Source: Rhodobacterales bacterium HKCCE2091 (lineage in GTDB: Bacteria > Pseudomonadota > Alphaproteobacteria > Rhodobacterales > Rhodobacteraceae). From it: a stretch of DNA of 64,000 nucleotides. Positions 1 to 8,970 of this stretch are shown here, one piece after another. Each line of letters opens with the position of its first letter. Position 1 is the first letter of the stretch. A program made the position numbers and the translations under genes. Under the pieces are notes generated by a model that saw nothing but the letters and a program-made list of their open reading frames with translations, was not told the origin of the DNA and did no database searches. The stretch spans positions 310,001 to 374,000 of the forward strand of contig WVSL01000003.1 of assembly GCA_015689685.1 (NCBI GenBank). Direction: 5' to 3'.

Positions 1-1019
1 GGCGCGGCGTCGGCCAGGCCCTCGACATAGGCGGCGCGCTGTTCGGCGACGATCGGTTCCAGCTCGGACACGTCGTTGGTGTTGACCCCGCCCGAGGCGA
101 TCAGGTCACCGGCCTCGGCCTCGATCTGCAGGTAGCCGTTCCAGATGTCGTAGGCCGACTGCACCGAAGCCTCGGTGATGAAGTCCTGCAATTCCGGCGG
201 GAAGCTGTTCCAGGTGTCGAGGTTGATGACCCAGGTGGAGGCCTGGAGCTGCGCCATCGTCACCGGCACGTATTCCGGCGCCACGTCCTGCAGCACGAGC
301 CCGTCGACATACTGGTTCGGGTTGATGACCATGCATTCGAACACGCCGCGCTGAAGGCCCTCGTAGGCCTCGTTCCAGGCGATGCTGACCGGGGTCATGC
401 CAAGCGCCTCGACGCTTTGCGACCAGACCGCGCCGATCGCCCGCGCGCGCAGACCCTCTGCGTCGGAAACCGACGCGATCGGGGTGTTGCACAGGAGGTT
501 GTAGGCCGGCGTCGCGGTGGCCTGGAGCACGCGGACGTTGTGGCGCGCGTATTCCTCGGTCAGCGGCTCGAAGGTCAGGACGGTCTCCAGCGCCGTCGCC
601 CCGCCGGCCGCCACGTCGTGGACGGTGGAGCCCGACAGCGCCGCGCCCATGCCGAAGAGCCACGATCCGACCGGCAGTTCCGCGGGCATGTAGCTCGGGA
701 TGATGAGGCCGATGTCGGCCACGCCGTCCCCCACGCCTTCCAGCGTGTCCAGCGCGTTCAGGAGCGACGAGGACCAGTAGTTCTCGAACGTGACCTTGCC
801 CTCGGTGAACTCGGTGATCGCTTCCTCCCACGCGACCATCGCGCGGCCGAAGTTGGCCGTGTCGTCGCCCGAGAAGTCCGCGAGCCTCAGCGTGATCGGC
901 TCCATCTCGTCGAGCCAGGCGCGGTCTGCGTCCTGCGCCATCGCCGGGGCCGAAAGCAGCCCCAGTCCGAGGATCGCACCGAGCGCGCGGCCCGGAATAC
1001 GGTTGGTGTCTGTTGTCAT
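1..1019 (-). CDS. TRAP transporter substrate-binding protein, DctP family (3' end cut by window)
   Basis: This is the periplasmic solute receptor of a tripartite ATP-independent periplasmic (TRAP) transporter. It binds an organic acid or similar small solute for a QM membrane pair that is not in the window. The N-terminus is a Sec signal peptide (charged n-region with R7 and R11, hydrophobic core 13-24, AMA cleavage site near residue 28). The mature part has the DctP fold pattern, including a 'RARAIG' stretch and the 'AWNEAYEGLQRGVFECMVI' segment typical of these receptors. About 339 residues are visible and the C-terminus lies beyond base 1. A strong ribosome site (AAGGGAGG) precedes the ATG. 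The substrate cannot be told from sequence. Confidence 0.88.
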   Translation of the reverse strand, partial: MTTDTNRIPGRALGAILGLGLLSAPAMAQDADRAWLDEMEPITLRLADFSGDDTANFGRAMVAWEEAITEFTEGKVTFENYWSSSLLNALDTLEGVGDGVADIGLIIPSYMPAELPVGSWLFGMGAALSGSTVHDVAAGGATALETVLTFEPLTEEYARHNVRVLQATATPAYNLLCNTPIASVSDAEGLRARAIGAVWSQSVEALGMTPVSIAWNEAYEGLQRGVFECMVINPNQYVDGLVLQDVAPEYVPVTMAQLQASTWVINLDTWNSFPPELQDFITEASVQSAYDIWNGYLQIEAEAGDLIASGGVNTNDVSELEPIVAEQRAAYVEGLADAA

Positions 1020-1068
1020 GTCGTCCTCCCTTGAGCCGGGATCCCCCGGCACGTTCGTGCTGTCGCCG

Positions 1069-1097
1069 ATCCTAGCAGTGTCTACGATATGGGACAA
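1069..1097 (-). promoter_or_regulatory. Candidate sigma-70 promoter for the TRAP receptor gene
   Basis: On the minus strand TTGTCC (1092-1097) and TAGGAT (1069-1074) are separated by 17 bases, each matching four of six consensus bases. They lie about 50 bases upstream of the DctP start. A short hairpin (arms 1035-1040 and 1045-1050) sits in the leader between promoter and ribosome site. Prediction by eye only. Confidence 0.4.
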
Positions 1098-1285
1098 CGA
1101 AACTTGCATCGGGATCCAGCGATTCCGCGTCGTTTCCGGCGATTCTCCGGTCACTTCGGCCCTTTCAGGCAAGGGATTCGCGCGAACCCATCCATTCCCG
1201 TCCCACATCGTGGACCGGGCGGCTTGCGCGCCGAAATTTTCCGCCTTTGCGTTCCACCATGCGGGACGCTTGGGCGGGGCCGGCG

Positions 1286-2896
1286 TCAGTAGAACGGCAT
1301 CCGGTCCGGGTCGAGTTTCACGTCGACGAGGATCGGCCCCGTCCGCGCCGCCAGCACACCCGGCAGGGCGTCGAGGTCGGCCGCGCTGCGCACGGTCACC
1401 CCCGTTCCGCCGAGCGCATCGGCCAGCGGCGCGAAGTCGGGCCAGTCGAACATGGCGACACCCGGATCCATCTGCCGGTCGCGCAACACGACGTGTTCGG
1501 CCCCGTAGGCGCCGTCGTTCATCAGGATCACGATCAGGTCCGTCCCCTGCCGGACCGCCGTGTTGAACTCCGTCAGCCCGCCGAGCATGAAGCCGCCGTC
1601 CCCTGTCGTCAGCACCACGGGACGCCCGCCCGCCGCCTCCGCCGCACCAACGGCATAGCCCATGCCGAGCCCGATGGACCCGAGGCTCGCGGTCTGGACG
1701 AGGCTCAGGGGGTCAGGCACGTCGAGGATCTGCAGCGCCTTGACCATGTGCCGGCCGGCGTCGGTGACGTAGATGCGGTCGTCGGGCAGGATCGCGTTCA
1801 GCCGATGCAGGAGCCAGAGGTAATCCAGCCCGTCCCGTGCCGGTTTTGGCACCGGGCCAAGACCGGCAAGGCCCCCGGCCTCCAGGTCCGCGGTGAACCC
1901 GGACGGCGCGATCTCGGCCTCGTCGAGCCAGTAGACCATCGCCTCCGCCACGCGGGCGGGATCGCCGATCACCGCGGCGTCGGGATGGTGGAAGCTGCCG
2001 ATGGTGTCGGCGCGATCGGAGACCTGCACCACGCGCTTGCCGTCGAAATAGGCCCCGTGGGCGCTGGTATACTCGGTCAGGCTGGCGCCGAAGGCGAGGA
2101 TGCAGTCCGCCTTCAGGATCGTCTCGACCGCCTCGGGGCCCGACAGCGTTCCGAACACGCCCATGTCGTAGGGCGCACCACGAAACAGGCCCTTGGCCTT
2201 CAGCGTCGTCGCCACCGGTGCCTCCAGCCGGTCGGCCAGCCTCAGGATCGCGTCGCGCGCCCCGACCGCCCCGCGCCCGGCCAGCACCACCGGGCGGCGC
2301 GCCGCGGCGGCAATCCCGATGGCATCGTCGAGCGCGCCTTCCCCCGGCGCGACCTCGCGCGGGGGTGGCGCGTGCGGGCCGATCCGCAGGCCCTCGGCCG
2401 CGTCCGACTTCATCAGGTCGATGGCGACGTTCAAGGCGACGGGCCGAAGCTCCGCCTGCGCGCGGCGCAGGGCACGGGCGAGATCGGCGGCGACGGTCCC
2501 GGGCGAGTGCACCTCTTCCCACCCCGCGCCCGAGGCCAGGATCACCTCCCGCTGCGGCACGTTCTGAAGGTTGGTCCGGTCCTCCGACCGCGTGTCGCCG
2601 CAGATCAGGACCACCGGCAGGCGCGACTTCACCGCGTCGGCCAGCGCGGTCACGCAGTTCGTCACCGCAGGCCCATGGGTCACGGTCGCGACCCCGACCC
2701 GGCCCGACACCGAGGCGTAACCCGAGGCCATCAGCACCGACCCTCCCTCGTACGCGGCGGCGACGTAGCGGCCGCCGCGGGCGCGCACGAAGGCATCGAC
2801 CATGAACAGGTTGGCGTCGCCGGTGACGCCGAACAGGACCTCGACGCCCGCTTCGGCGAGCAGCCGCGCCAGCGCATCGTGGACCTTTTCCGCCAT
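1286..2896 (-). CDS. Thiamine pyrophosphate-dependent enzyme, acetolactate synthase large-subunit-like
   Basis: This 536-residue protein has the three-domain layout of the acetolactate synthase/benzoylformate decarboxylase superfamily. The N-terminal Pyr domain carries the cofactor-activating glutamate (about E50, in 'AYEGGSVLMASGYA'). The C-terminal PP domain carries the GDG...N motif that binds Mg-TPP (about residues 432-460). It is the last gene of the TetR-led operon and its ATG overlaps the thiolase stop by one base (TGATG). No small regulatory subunit is adjacent, and the partners are acyl-CoA enzymes. A catabolic carboligase or decarboxylase acting on a 2-oxo acid or acyl-CoA fits better than branched-chain amino acid synthesis, but this is inference and the substrate is unknown. 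Confidence 0.8.
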   Translation of the reverse strand: MAEKVHDALARLLAEAGVEVLFGVTGDANLFMVDAFVRARGGRYVAAAYEGGSVLMASGYASVSGRVGVATVTHGPAVTNCVTALADAVKSRLPVVLICGDTRSEDRTNLQNVPQREVILASGAGWEEVHSPGTVAADLARALRRAQAELRPVALNVAIDLMKSDAAEGLRIGPHAPPPREVAPGEGALDDAIGIAAAARRPVVLAGRGAVGARDAILRLADRLEAPVATTLKAKGLFRGAPYDMGVFGTLSGPEAVETILKADCILAFGASLTEYTSAHGAYFDGKRVVQVSDRADTIGSFHHPDAAVIGDPARVAEAMVYWLDEAEIAPSGFTADLEAGGLAGLGPVPKPARDGLDYLWLLHRLNAILPDDRIYVTDAGRHMVKALQILDVPDPLSLVQTASLGSIGLGMGYAVGAAEAAGGRPVVLTTGDGGFMLGGLTEFNTAVRQGTDLIVILMNDGAYGAEHVVLRDRQMDPGVAMFDWPDFAPLADALGGTGVTVRSAADLDALPGVLAARTGPILVDVKLDPDRMPFY

Positions 2897-4017
2897 CACG
2901 CGGCCTCGAGGATCATGGCGATCCCCATGCCGCCGCCGATGCACTGGGTCGCCAGCGCGTGGCGCTTGCCCTCCCGTTGCAGGAGCGTCGCCGCCTTGCC
3001 CACGAGACGGGTGCCGGTGGCGCCGAGCGGGTGGCCTATGGCGATGGCACCGCCGTCGATGTTCAGCCTGGCGGGGTCGATCTTTAGCTCGCGCCGGCAC
3101 GCCTCGGCCTGCGCCGCGAAGGCCTCGTTCATCTCCACGATGTCGATGTCGTCGATGGTCAGCCCCGCCCGCGCCATCGCCTTGCGGCTGGCCTCGATCG
3201 GACCGAGGCCCATGACACCCGGTTCGCACCCCGACACGGCGAAGGATTTCACCCGCGCCAACGGCGTCAGCCCGTGGCGGGCACAGAAGTCGGCCGAGGC
3301 CACAAGGACCGCTGTCGCCCCGTCCGTCATAGGCGAGGAGGAGCCCGCCGTCACCGTGCCGTCCTCGCGGAAGGCGGGGTTCAGGCCCGCGAGCTTCTCG
3401 GCGGAAGTCTCGCGCACGCACCCGTCGAGCGCGACCTCTCCGACCGGCGCGATCTCTGCGGCGAGCCGCCCGTCCGCCTGCGCGGCCCGCGCCTTGGTGT
3501 GACTGTCGAGCGCGAAGGCGTCCTGGTCGGCGCGGCTGACACCGCAACGTTCCGCGACCCGCTCGGCGGTCAGGCCGACGGCCTCGTAATGCTCCACCTC
3601 CTCCGGGGTCCATTCGGCAGGCGGCAAGTTGTTGAAGCCGAACATCGGGATCCGGCTCATGCTCTCGGTCCCGCCCGCGATGAAGGCCTCGCCCGCGTTC
3701 ATCGCCATCATCCCCGCGGCTATCTGCACCGCCTGGATCGACGACCCGCACCAGCGGTTCACGGTCGCGCCCGCAACGGTATCGGGCAGCCCCGCCAGCA
3801 TCCCCACCACGCGGCCGATGTTCAGCCCCTGCTCGCCTTCGGGGAACGCGCAGCCCCAGACCACGTCCTCGATCTCGGCGCCGGGCACGCCGGTCCGTTC
3901 GAGAAGCGCGCGGATCACGTGGGCGCCGAGCGTCGTCGGCGGCACATCGGCCAGCGCACCCTTGCGGGCGAAGGTGAAGGGCGTGCGGACATAGCCCGCG
4001 ATGTAGGCGTCGGTCAT
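2896..4017 (-). CDS. Thiolase family protein (acetyl-CoA C-acyltransferase)
   Basis: This 373-residue thiolase would catalyse thiolytic cleavage of 3-ketoacyl-CoA or the reverse condensation. The nucleophilic cysteine is seen as C90 in 'NRWCGSS'. The C-terminal half carries the 'GHPLGATG' histidine (about H329) and the second cysteine in 'CIGGGMG' (about C359). The start overlaps the upstream enoyl-CoA hydratase stop by four bases (ATGA). The operon neighbours make it the last step of a beta-oxidation-like route. It could be FadA-like or a PhaA-type acetyltransferase; context favours degradation. Confidence 0.9.
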   Translation of the reverse strand: MTDAYIAGYVRTPFTFARKGALADVPPTTLGAHVIRALLERTGVPGAEIEDVVWGCAFPEGEQGLNIGRVVGMLAGLPDTVAGATVNRWCGSSIQAVQIAAGMMAMNAGEAFIAGGTESMSRIPMFGFNNLPPAEWTPEEVEHYEAVGLTAERVAERCGVSRADQDAFALDSHTKARAAQADGRLAAEIAPVGEVALDGCVRETSAEKLAGLNPAFREDGTVTAGSSSPMTDGATAVLVASADFCARHGLTPLARVKSFAVSGCEPGVMGLGPIEASRKAMARAGLTIDDIDIVEMNEAFAAQAEACRRELKIDPARLNIDGGAIAIGHPLGATGTRLVGKAATLLQREGKRHALATQCIGGGMGIAMILEAA

Positions 4018-4814
4018 GTCTCTGCTCTCCGGGCCGGGCCGAACCCGGGCTTGCGACGGGTGAGGAAGGCGTCGATGCCTTCCTCGAAATCGGGTGTGGC
4101 GGCACAGGCGAGAAAGGCGGCCTGTTCCGCGGCGAGCTGGTCAGTGAGCGACGCGCCCCCGGCAGCCGAGCGGATCAACGCCTTCGTCCGCGCCAGCGCC
4201 TCCGCCGGACCGGCGGCGAGCCGCGCGGCCAGCGCCTCGGCCTCGGACGAAAGCTCCGCCGCCGGGACGACCCGGGTCACGAGCCCCGCTTCCCGCGCCT
4301 CCGCCGCCGTCAACGCCTCGCCCGTCAGCGCGATATCCAGCGCCCTGCGCGGACCGGCGAGACGGGTCAGCGCGTGGCTGCCGCCGCAGTCGGGAACCGT
4401 GCCGAGCCGGATGTAGGCCAGATCGAAGATCGCGCTGTCGGCGGCAATCAGCATGTCGGCGTTCAGCGCCAGCGACATGCCCGCACCGGCGACGGGCCCC
4501 TGCGCCGCGGCGACGGTCAGGACCGGCGCCTCCGCCAGCCGCAGGATCGCCCGGTGCATCGGTTCGATAACGCCGCGCAGGAACATCTCGCGGCTCTCCC
4601 GCGCGACCATGCCGCGCACGTCGCCGCCGGCCATGAAGGCGCGGCCCTCGCCGGTCAGCAGGATCACCCGGACGGCGGGATCGGACAGGGCCGTCCCGAT
4701 CGCGGCCTCGAACGCCTCGGCAAGCTCGACATCGATGGCGTTCAGCCGGTCGGGCCGCGAGAACACGATCCGCGCGATGCCGTCCCCGGCGGAATATCGC
4801 AGCGGCGCGGTCAT
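4014..4814 (-). CDS. Enoyl-CoA hydratase/isomerase family protein
   Basis: This 266-residue crotonase-fold protein should hydrate or isomerise an enoyl-CoA. It has the oxyanion-hole motif 'FMAGGDVRGM' and a second 'GPVAGAGMSLAL' segment characteristic of the family. In many hydratases the first catalytic glutamate lies in this second segment; here glycine/methionine-rich residues occupy part of it, so isomerase or another crotonase activity is possible. It overlaps both operon neighbours by four bases (ATGA). A longer reading frame extends upstream, but the start at 4814 fits both the coupling and the family N-terminus. Confidence 0.88.
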   Translation of the reverse strand: MTAPLRYSAGDGIARIVFSRPDRLNAIDVELAEAFEAAIGTALSDPAVRVILLTGEGRAFMAGGDVRGMVARESREMFLRGVIEPMHRAILRLAEAPVLTVAAAQGPVAGAGMSLALNADMLIAADSAIFDLAYIRLGTVPDCGGSHALTRLAGPRRALDIALTGEALTAAEAREAGLVTRVVPAAELSSEAEALAARLAAGPAEALARTKALIRSAAGGASLTDQLAAEQAAFLACAATPDFEEGIDAFLTRRKPGFGPARRAET

Positions 4815-5743
4815 TTCGCGAAGGGATCGGCGCAGGCCGACCGCATCGCCGCGCGGTATTCCGCGACCAGCCGTTCGCAAAGCTCGGCCGCGCCGGGAAG
4901 GTCGTCGATCCCGCCGACGCCCTGCCCCGCCGACCAGACCTTGCTCCACGCCTTCGCCTCGGACTTCATGTCGAGTTCGCCGTGGTCCGGCAGGTTGTCG
5001 GGGTCGAGCCCGGCGCCCATGATCGAGGGCCTTAAGAAATTCGCGGGCACACCCGAGATCGCGGAGGTGTAGAGGATGTCGGCCGCGCGCGTGTCGAGGA
5101 TCATCTGCTTCTGCGGCTCGGGCACCATCGCCTCGCGCGTGGCGATGAAACGGGTGCCGAGATAGGCCATGTCGGCCCCCATGACCCGCGCCGCAGCGAT
5201 CTGCGCGCCGGTGTTGATCGCGCCGCCAAGCACGATGGTGCCGTCGAAGACCTGCCGGATCTCGGACACCAGCGCGAAGGGGCTGAGCGGCCCGCCATGC
5301 CCGCCCGCGCCCGCGGACACCGCGATGATCCCGTCGACGCCGGCCTCCGCCGCCTTTTCCGCGTGGCGGCGGCTGACGACGTCGTGGAACACGAGCCCGC
5401 CATAGGACTGCACCGCCGCCACCACGTCCGGCACCGCGCCAAGCGAGGTGATGACGAGCGGCACCCGGTGCTGCACCACGATCTCGAGGTCGGCGTGCAG
5501 GCGCGGGTTCGACTTGTGGACGATCAAGTTGACGCCGTAGGGCGCGGCACCCGTCGCGCGCCGCGCGGCGATCTCGTCCAGCCAGCCCGAGAATCCCTCG
5601 CTCGTGCGCTGGTTCAGCGCCGGGAAGGTGCCGACAACCCCGGCATTGCAGGTCTCCACCACGAGGTCGGGGCCGGAGGTCAGGAACATCGGCGCGGCGA
5701 TGGCGGGGATGGCGAGGCCGTCGAAGGCGGCGGGCAGGCTCAT
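4811..5743 (-). CDS. Nitronate monooxygenase family protein (FMN, 2-nitropropane dioxygenase-like)
   Basis: This 310-residue TIM-barrel flavoprotein is of the nitronate monooxygenase/2-nitropropane dioxygenase family. Visible family features are the N-terminal '[16 protein letters not shown]' strand, the phosphate-binding glycine run 'SAGAGGHGG', and the later '[10 protein letters not shown]' and '[15 protein letters not shown]' segments. Members oxidise alkyl nitronates, but close relatives placed with acyl-CoA genes are often of unknown substrate. It overlaps the TetR stop by four bases and is the second gene of the operon. Whether it is a true nitronate oxidase or a flavin reductase for an acyl-CoA intermediate cannot be told. 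Confidence 0.85.
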   Translation of the reverse strand: MSLPAAFDGLAIPAIAAPMFLTSGPDLVVETCNAGVVGTFPALNQRTSEGFSGWLDEIAARRATGAAPYGVNLIVHKSNPRLHADLEIVVQHRVPLVITSLGAVPDVVAAVQSYGGLVFHDVVSRRHAEKAAEAGVDGIIAVSAGAGGHGGPLSPFALVSEIRQVFDGTIVLGGAINTGAQIAAARVMGADMAYLGTRFIATREAMVPEPQKQMILDTRAADILYTSAISGVPANFLRPSIMGAGLDPDNLPDHGELDMKSEAKAWSKVWSAGQGVGGIDDLPGAAELCERLVAEYRAAMRSACADPFAK

Positions 5744-6366
5744 GGGGTCGTATCCTTCAGGCCGGACATGAGGGTGGCGACCATCCCGTCCGCGATGTCC
5801 TCGGGGCTCATCCGGCCCTTGGGGTCGTACCAGATCGCGACCCAGTTGAGCGCGCCGGCGACGGTGTTGGCGGCAAGCAGCGGGTTGCCCGGGCGGAGCG
5901 ACCCGTCGGCCATGCCGTCGGCGATCACGCCCTGGAGGATCGCGTGGATGTCGCGCTTCAGCGCGCGGAACTTGCGGCGGCTCTCCGGACCGAGCTGCGC
6001 GTCGGGCGTGCGGCTCACGCACATGCCGAAATCGCGGGTCATCACCAGCGCGTATTCCCGCATCAGCGCTTCCAGCCGGTCGGCGCCGCGGCCACCCGCG
6101 GCCTGCGCGGTCTCTGCCACGTCGCGGATCGCGGCGAGGCCCCGGCGCACGCATTCGAACAGGATTTCCTCCTTCGAGGAGAAGTAGTGGTAGATCGTCG
6201 GCTTGGTGACCTTCAGCCGGCGCGCCACGTCGTCGAGGTTGGTGGCGTGAAAGCCGCGGGCGTTGAAGAACCGCACCGCAGTCGTCAGCACGGCCTCGCG
6301 CTTCGACTGGCGCTCCGCGTCGCGATCCTCGGCCGAACGCCAGGGCGTGGACCCGTCCGCATTCAT
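5740..6366 (-). CDS. TetR/AcrR family transcriptional regulator
   Basis: This 208-residue regulator has an N-terminal helix-turn-helix (about residues 25-65, '[28 protein letters not shown]') and an all-helical ligand-binding remainder. It heads the acyl-CoA operon and is divergent from an acyl-CoA dehydrogenase, so it probably represses both units and is relieved by an acyl-CoA or its precursor (inference). An upstream in-frame GTG at 6378 overlaps the ribosome site GGGAGG itself. The ATG at 6366, about eight bases beyond that site, is therefore the better start. Confidence 0.9.
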   Translation of the reverse strand: MNADGSTPWRSAEDRDAERQSKREAVLTTAVRFFNARGFHATNLDDVARRLKVTKPTIYHYFSSKEEILFECVRRGLAAIRDVAETAQAAGGRGADRLEALMREYALVMTRDFGMCVSRTPDAQLGPESRRKFRALKRDIHAILQGVIADGMADGSLRPGNPLLAANTVAGALNWVAIWYDPKGRMSPEDIADGMVATLMSGLKDTTP

Positions 6367-6398
6367 CCCGTCAGTCACCTCCCTACTCTTGCGTTTTC

Positions 6399-6426
6399 TC
6401 TATACTCACCGGTAACAACCTGTCAA
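6399..6426 (-). promoter_or_regulatory. Promoter of the TetR-led operon with possible operator
   Basis: On the minus strand a perfect -35 TTGACA (6421-6426) and a -10 TATAGA (6399-6404) are 16 bases apart. They lie about 35 bases upstream of the TetR ATG. The spacer contains ACCGGT (6409-6414), a short palindrome that could be the core of an autoregulatory operator also covering the divergent dehydrogenase gene. The promoter is read directly; the operator is a guess. Confidence 0.6.
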
Positions 6427-6453
6427 TTCTGGCGCGAGGAACGGGAGGGCACG

Positions 6454-7590
6454 ATGATCCTGACGGAAGACCAGGAAATGGTGGCGGAGACCGCGCGGCG
6501 CTTCGCCGCCGAACGTCTCGCGCCGAACTCCGCCGACTGGGACCGGACCAAGACGTTCCCGAAGGCGGAACTGGCCGAGATGGGGGCGCTCGGCCTGATG
6601 GGCATGCTGGTGCCGGAGGAGTGGGACGGCGCGATGACCGACACAGTCGCCTATGCCGCCGCGCTGGAGGAGATCGCGGCCGGGAACGGGGCGATCTCCA
6701 CCATCATGTCTGTCCATAATTCAGTGGGTTGCGTGCCGATCCTCAAGTTCGGCACGGAGGCCCAGAAGGAGCGGTTCCTGCGCCCGATGGCGCGCGGAGA
6801 GATGCTCGGCGCCTTCTGCCTGACCGAGCCGCAGGCGGGATCCGACGCCGCCGCGATCCGGACCCGTGCGAAGCGGACGAACGCGGGGTGGGTGCTGTCG
6901 GGGGTGAAGCAGTTCATCACCTCGGGGCAGAACGCCGATGTGGCGATCGTCTTTGCGGTGACGGACCCCGAGGCGGGCAAGAGGGGTATTTCCGCCTTCG
7001 TGGTTCCGACCGCGACGGAGGGCTACCGGGTCGCCTCGATCGAGGACAAGACCGGCCAGACCCTGTCCGACACCGCACAGATCGCTTTCGACGACATGGA
7101 ACTTCCCGCGGACGCGCTTCTCGGCGAGGAAGGTCAGGGCTACCGGATCGCGCTGTCGAACCTCGAAGGCGGCCGCATCGGGATAGCGGCGCAGTCGGTC
7201 GGGATGGCCCGGGCGGCGCTGGAGGCGGCGGTCGGCTACGCGAAGGACCGGGAGAGCATGGGCCAGCCGATCGCGGGCCACCAGGCGGTCGCGTTCCGGC
7301 TGGCGGACATGGCCACGCAGATCGAGGTGGCGCGCCAGATGGTCCTGCACGCGGCCGCCCTGAAGGATGCCGGACGGCCCGCCCTGAAAGAGGCGTCGAT
7401 GGCGAAGCTGTTCGCCTCCGAGATGGCCGAGGCAGTGTGTTCGGCCGCGATCCAGACCTTCGGCGGCTACGGGTACGTGAAGGACTACCCGGTGGAGCGG
7501 ATCTGGCGCGATGTCCGCGTGTGCCAGATCTACGAAGGCACCAGCGACATCCAGCGGCTGGTGATCTCTCGCGCGCTACTGGCGGACTAG
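6454..7590 (+). CDS. Acyl-CoA dehydrogenase
   Basis: This 378-residue FAD enzyme catalyses alpha,beta-dehydrogenation of an acyl-CoA, the first step of beta-oxidation or branched-chain acyl degradation. Family features seen are '[13 protein letters not shown]' in the middle domain, '[18 protein letters not shown]' near the C-terminus and the catalytic glutamate about E361 in 'YEGTSDIQ'. GGGAGGG precedes the ATG; a longer upstream frame runs antisense through the TetR gene and is not used. It is divergent from the TetR operon that carries hydratase and thiolase, so together they can supply a complete beta-oxidation-like spiral apart from the 3-hydroxyacyl-CoA dehydrogenase. Confidence 0.93.
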   Translation: MILTEDQEMVAETARRFAAERLAPNSADWDRTKTFPKAELAEMGALGLMGMLVPEEWDGAMTDTVAYAAALEEIAAGNGAISTIMSVHNSVGCVPILKFGTEAQKERFLRPMARGEMLGAFCLTEPQAGSDAAAIRTRAKRTNAGWVLSGVKQFITSGQNADVAIVFAVTDPEAGKRGISAFVVPTATEGYRVASIEDKTGQTLSDTAQIAFDDMELPADALLGEEGQGYRIALSNLEGGRIGIAAQSVGMARAALEAAVGYAKDRESMGQPIAGHQAVAFRLADMATQIEVARQMVLHAAALKDAGRPALKEASMAKLFASEMAEAVCSAAIQTFGGYGYVKDYPVERIWRDVRVCQIYEGTSDIQRLVISRALLAD

Positions 7591-7887
7591 AGGGGGCGCT
7601 GCCCCCTCGCCTTCGGCTCACCCCCGGGAATATTTCGGGGATGAAGAAGGGCGAAAGGTTTCGTTAACCGGAATCGGACGAGCCTGTGTCCGCGGTACAG
7701 GCGGGGACGCCGATGACCGCGGATGGAGAAGGCCCCCGCGCCGAAGCCGATCCGGATAGGTGCCGGGGGCCGGTTCTGCCGCTTCTCTATCCTACAAATA
7801 TTCCCCGCCGGAGGCCGGCGCCGAAGGCGACGGCGGCGAGGAGGCCTTCCCCTTCCTGGGGGAGCCGACGAGCCGCGCCTGCCCATG
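7591..7887. repeat. Convergent intergenic region holding two copies of a post-gene palindromic element
   Basis: No gene is seen here. Copy 1 (about 7591-7650, plus orientation) begins at the base after the dehydrogenase stop. It has a 7-bp-arm hairpin (AGGGGGC 7591-7597 with GCCCCCT 7601-7607), then CCCCG/CGGGG arms (7622-7626, 7636-7640) around an AATATTT core, ending in an AGAAGG run. Copy 2 (about 7851 down to 7781, minus orientation) lies downstream of the ABC ATPase stop and has the same layout: GGGGAATATTT core then an A/G-rich end. Related copies occur near 20.4-20.5 kb and 27.2 kb. They may act as transcription terminators; this is inference. Confidence 0.6.
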
Positions 7888-8970
7888 TCAGGGAAAGAAC
7901 ACCATCGCCGCGGGATCCCACGCGAGGCGCACGCGCTCGCCCGGCTCGCTGACCCGGCGGCCAGGCATGTTGCGCATGGAGACCGACACCGTTCCGTCGA
8001 CACCCTCGGGGCGGACGTCGTAATAGGTCATGTCGCCGTAATAGGTCCGCTCGACCACCTCCGCGTTGGCCTCGCGCGGGGCGGTCTGGCCTTCGTGGAG
8101 GATCGTGAGGCTTTCGGGCCGGACGCCGATGGACCCCTCGCGCGCACGGCCCTCGGGGATCTGGTCCGACAGGAGTTCGGCCGTGCCGAGCCCCGCGACC
8201 TCGACCATCGCGCCGCCCGAAGTCTCGCCCGAGAGCTTCGCCGGAAGGAAGTTCATCATGCCGATGAACTCGCCCACGCGGCGGGTGGCGGGGCGGCGGT
8301 AGAGCGTCTGCGGGTCGGTCAGTTGCGCGACCGAGCCCTCGAACATGACCGCGATGCGGTCGGACATGATCAGCGCCTCCTCCTGGTCGTGGGTGACGAG
8401 GATGAAGGTGATGCCGACCTGGCGCTGGAGGCGGCGCAGCTCGTGCTGCATCTGTTCGCGCATCTTCTTGTCGAGCGCCGAGAGCGGCTCGTCCAGCAGC
8501 AGCACCTTCGGCTTCAGGATCAGCGCGCGGGCCAGCGCGACCCGCTGCCGCTGCCCGCCGGACAGCGCGTGGGCGGCGCGGGCGCCGTAGCCGCCGAGGC
8601 CGACCATCTCCAGCGCCTCGGCCACGGCCTTGCGCTTTTCCTCGCCGCTCATCGGCGACCGGCGCAGGCCGAAGCCGACGTTCTGCGCAACCGACAGGTG
8701 CGGGAAGATCGCGTAGCTCTGGAACACCATATTGGTCGGGCGCTTGTTCGGCGGCACGCCCTCCATCTCGCGGTGGTCGATCAGGATCGCGCCGGACGAG
8801 ATGTCCTCGAACCCCGCGATCGCCCGCAGGAGCGTGGTCTTGCCGCAGCCCGACGGACCGAGCAGCGAGAAGAATTCCCCCGCCCCGATGTCCGCGGTGA
8901 TGCCGCGAAGCGCGTGGTAGTCGCCGTAGTACTTGTGGACGTTGCGAAGCTCGATGATGGGTCGGGTCAC
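7888..8970 (-). CDS. ABC transporter ATP-binding protein, spermidine/putrescine (PotA) type
   Basis: This 360-residue ATPase energises a polyamine-type importer. It has Walker A (about 38-45, GPSGCGKT), Q-loop (VFQSY, about 82-86), the ABC signature LSGGQ (about 136-140) and Walker B (LLLDEP, about 157-162). A C-terminal TOBE-like regulatory domain follows, as in PotA/FbpC/MalK-type subunits. The start is GTG, chosen because it overlaps the upstream permease stop by four bases (GTGA) and gives the family N-terminus. Two permease genes precede it. The periplasmic binding protein is not in this operon. Specificity (spermidine, putrescine or another cation) is inferred from the permease types only. 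Confidence 0.92.
   Translation of the reverse strand: MTRPIIELRNVHKYYGDYHALRGITADIGAGEFFSLLGPSGCGKTTLLRAIAGFEDISSGAILIDHREMEGVPPNKRPTNMVFQSYAIFPHLSVAQNVGFGLRRSPMSGEEKRKAVAEALEMVGLGGYGARAAHALSGGQRQRVALARALILKPKVLLLDEPLSALDKKMREQMQHELRRLQRQVGITFILVTHDQEEALIMSDRIAVMFEGSVAQLTDPQTLYRRPATRRVGEFIGMMNFLPAKLSGETSGGAMVEVAGLGTAELLSDQIPEGRAREGSIGVRPESLTILHEGQTAPREANAEVVERTYYGDMTYYDVRPEGVDGTVSVSMRNMPGRRVSEPGERVRLAWDPAAMVFFP

Noticed and set aside
1247-3502. Long plus-strand frame opposite the TPP enzyme and thiolase
   Set aside because: Arg/His/Gly-rich translation without motifs, antisense to two clear enzymes.
6366-6378. GTG start for the TetR gene at 6378
   Set aside because: The GTG lies within the GGGAGGTGA ribosome site that serves the ATG at 6366.
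7657-7670. Fourteen-base motif GGTTTCGTTAACCG, found inverted at 55200-55213
   Set aside because: Only two copies in unrelated places (after an acyl-CoA dehydrogenase and inside an ABC operon); too short to build on without a genome count.
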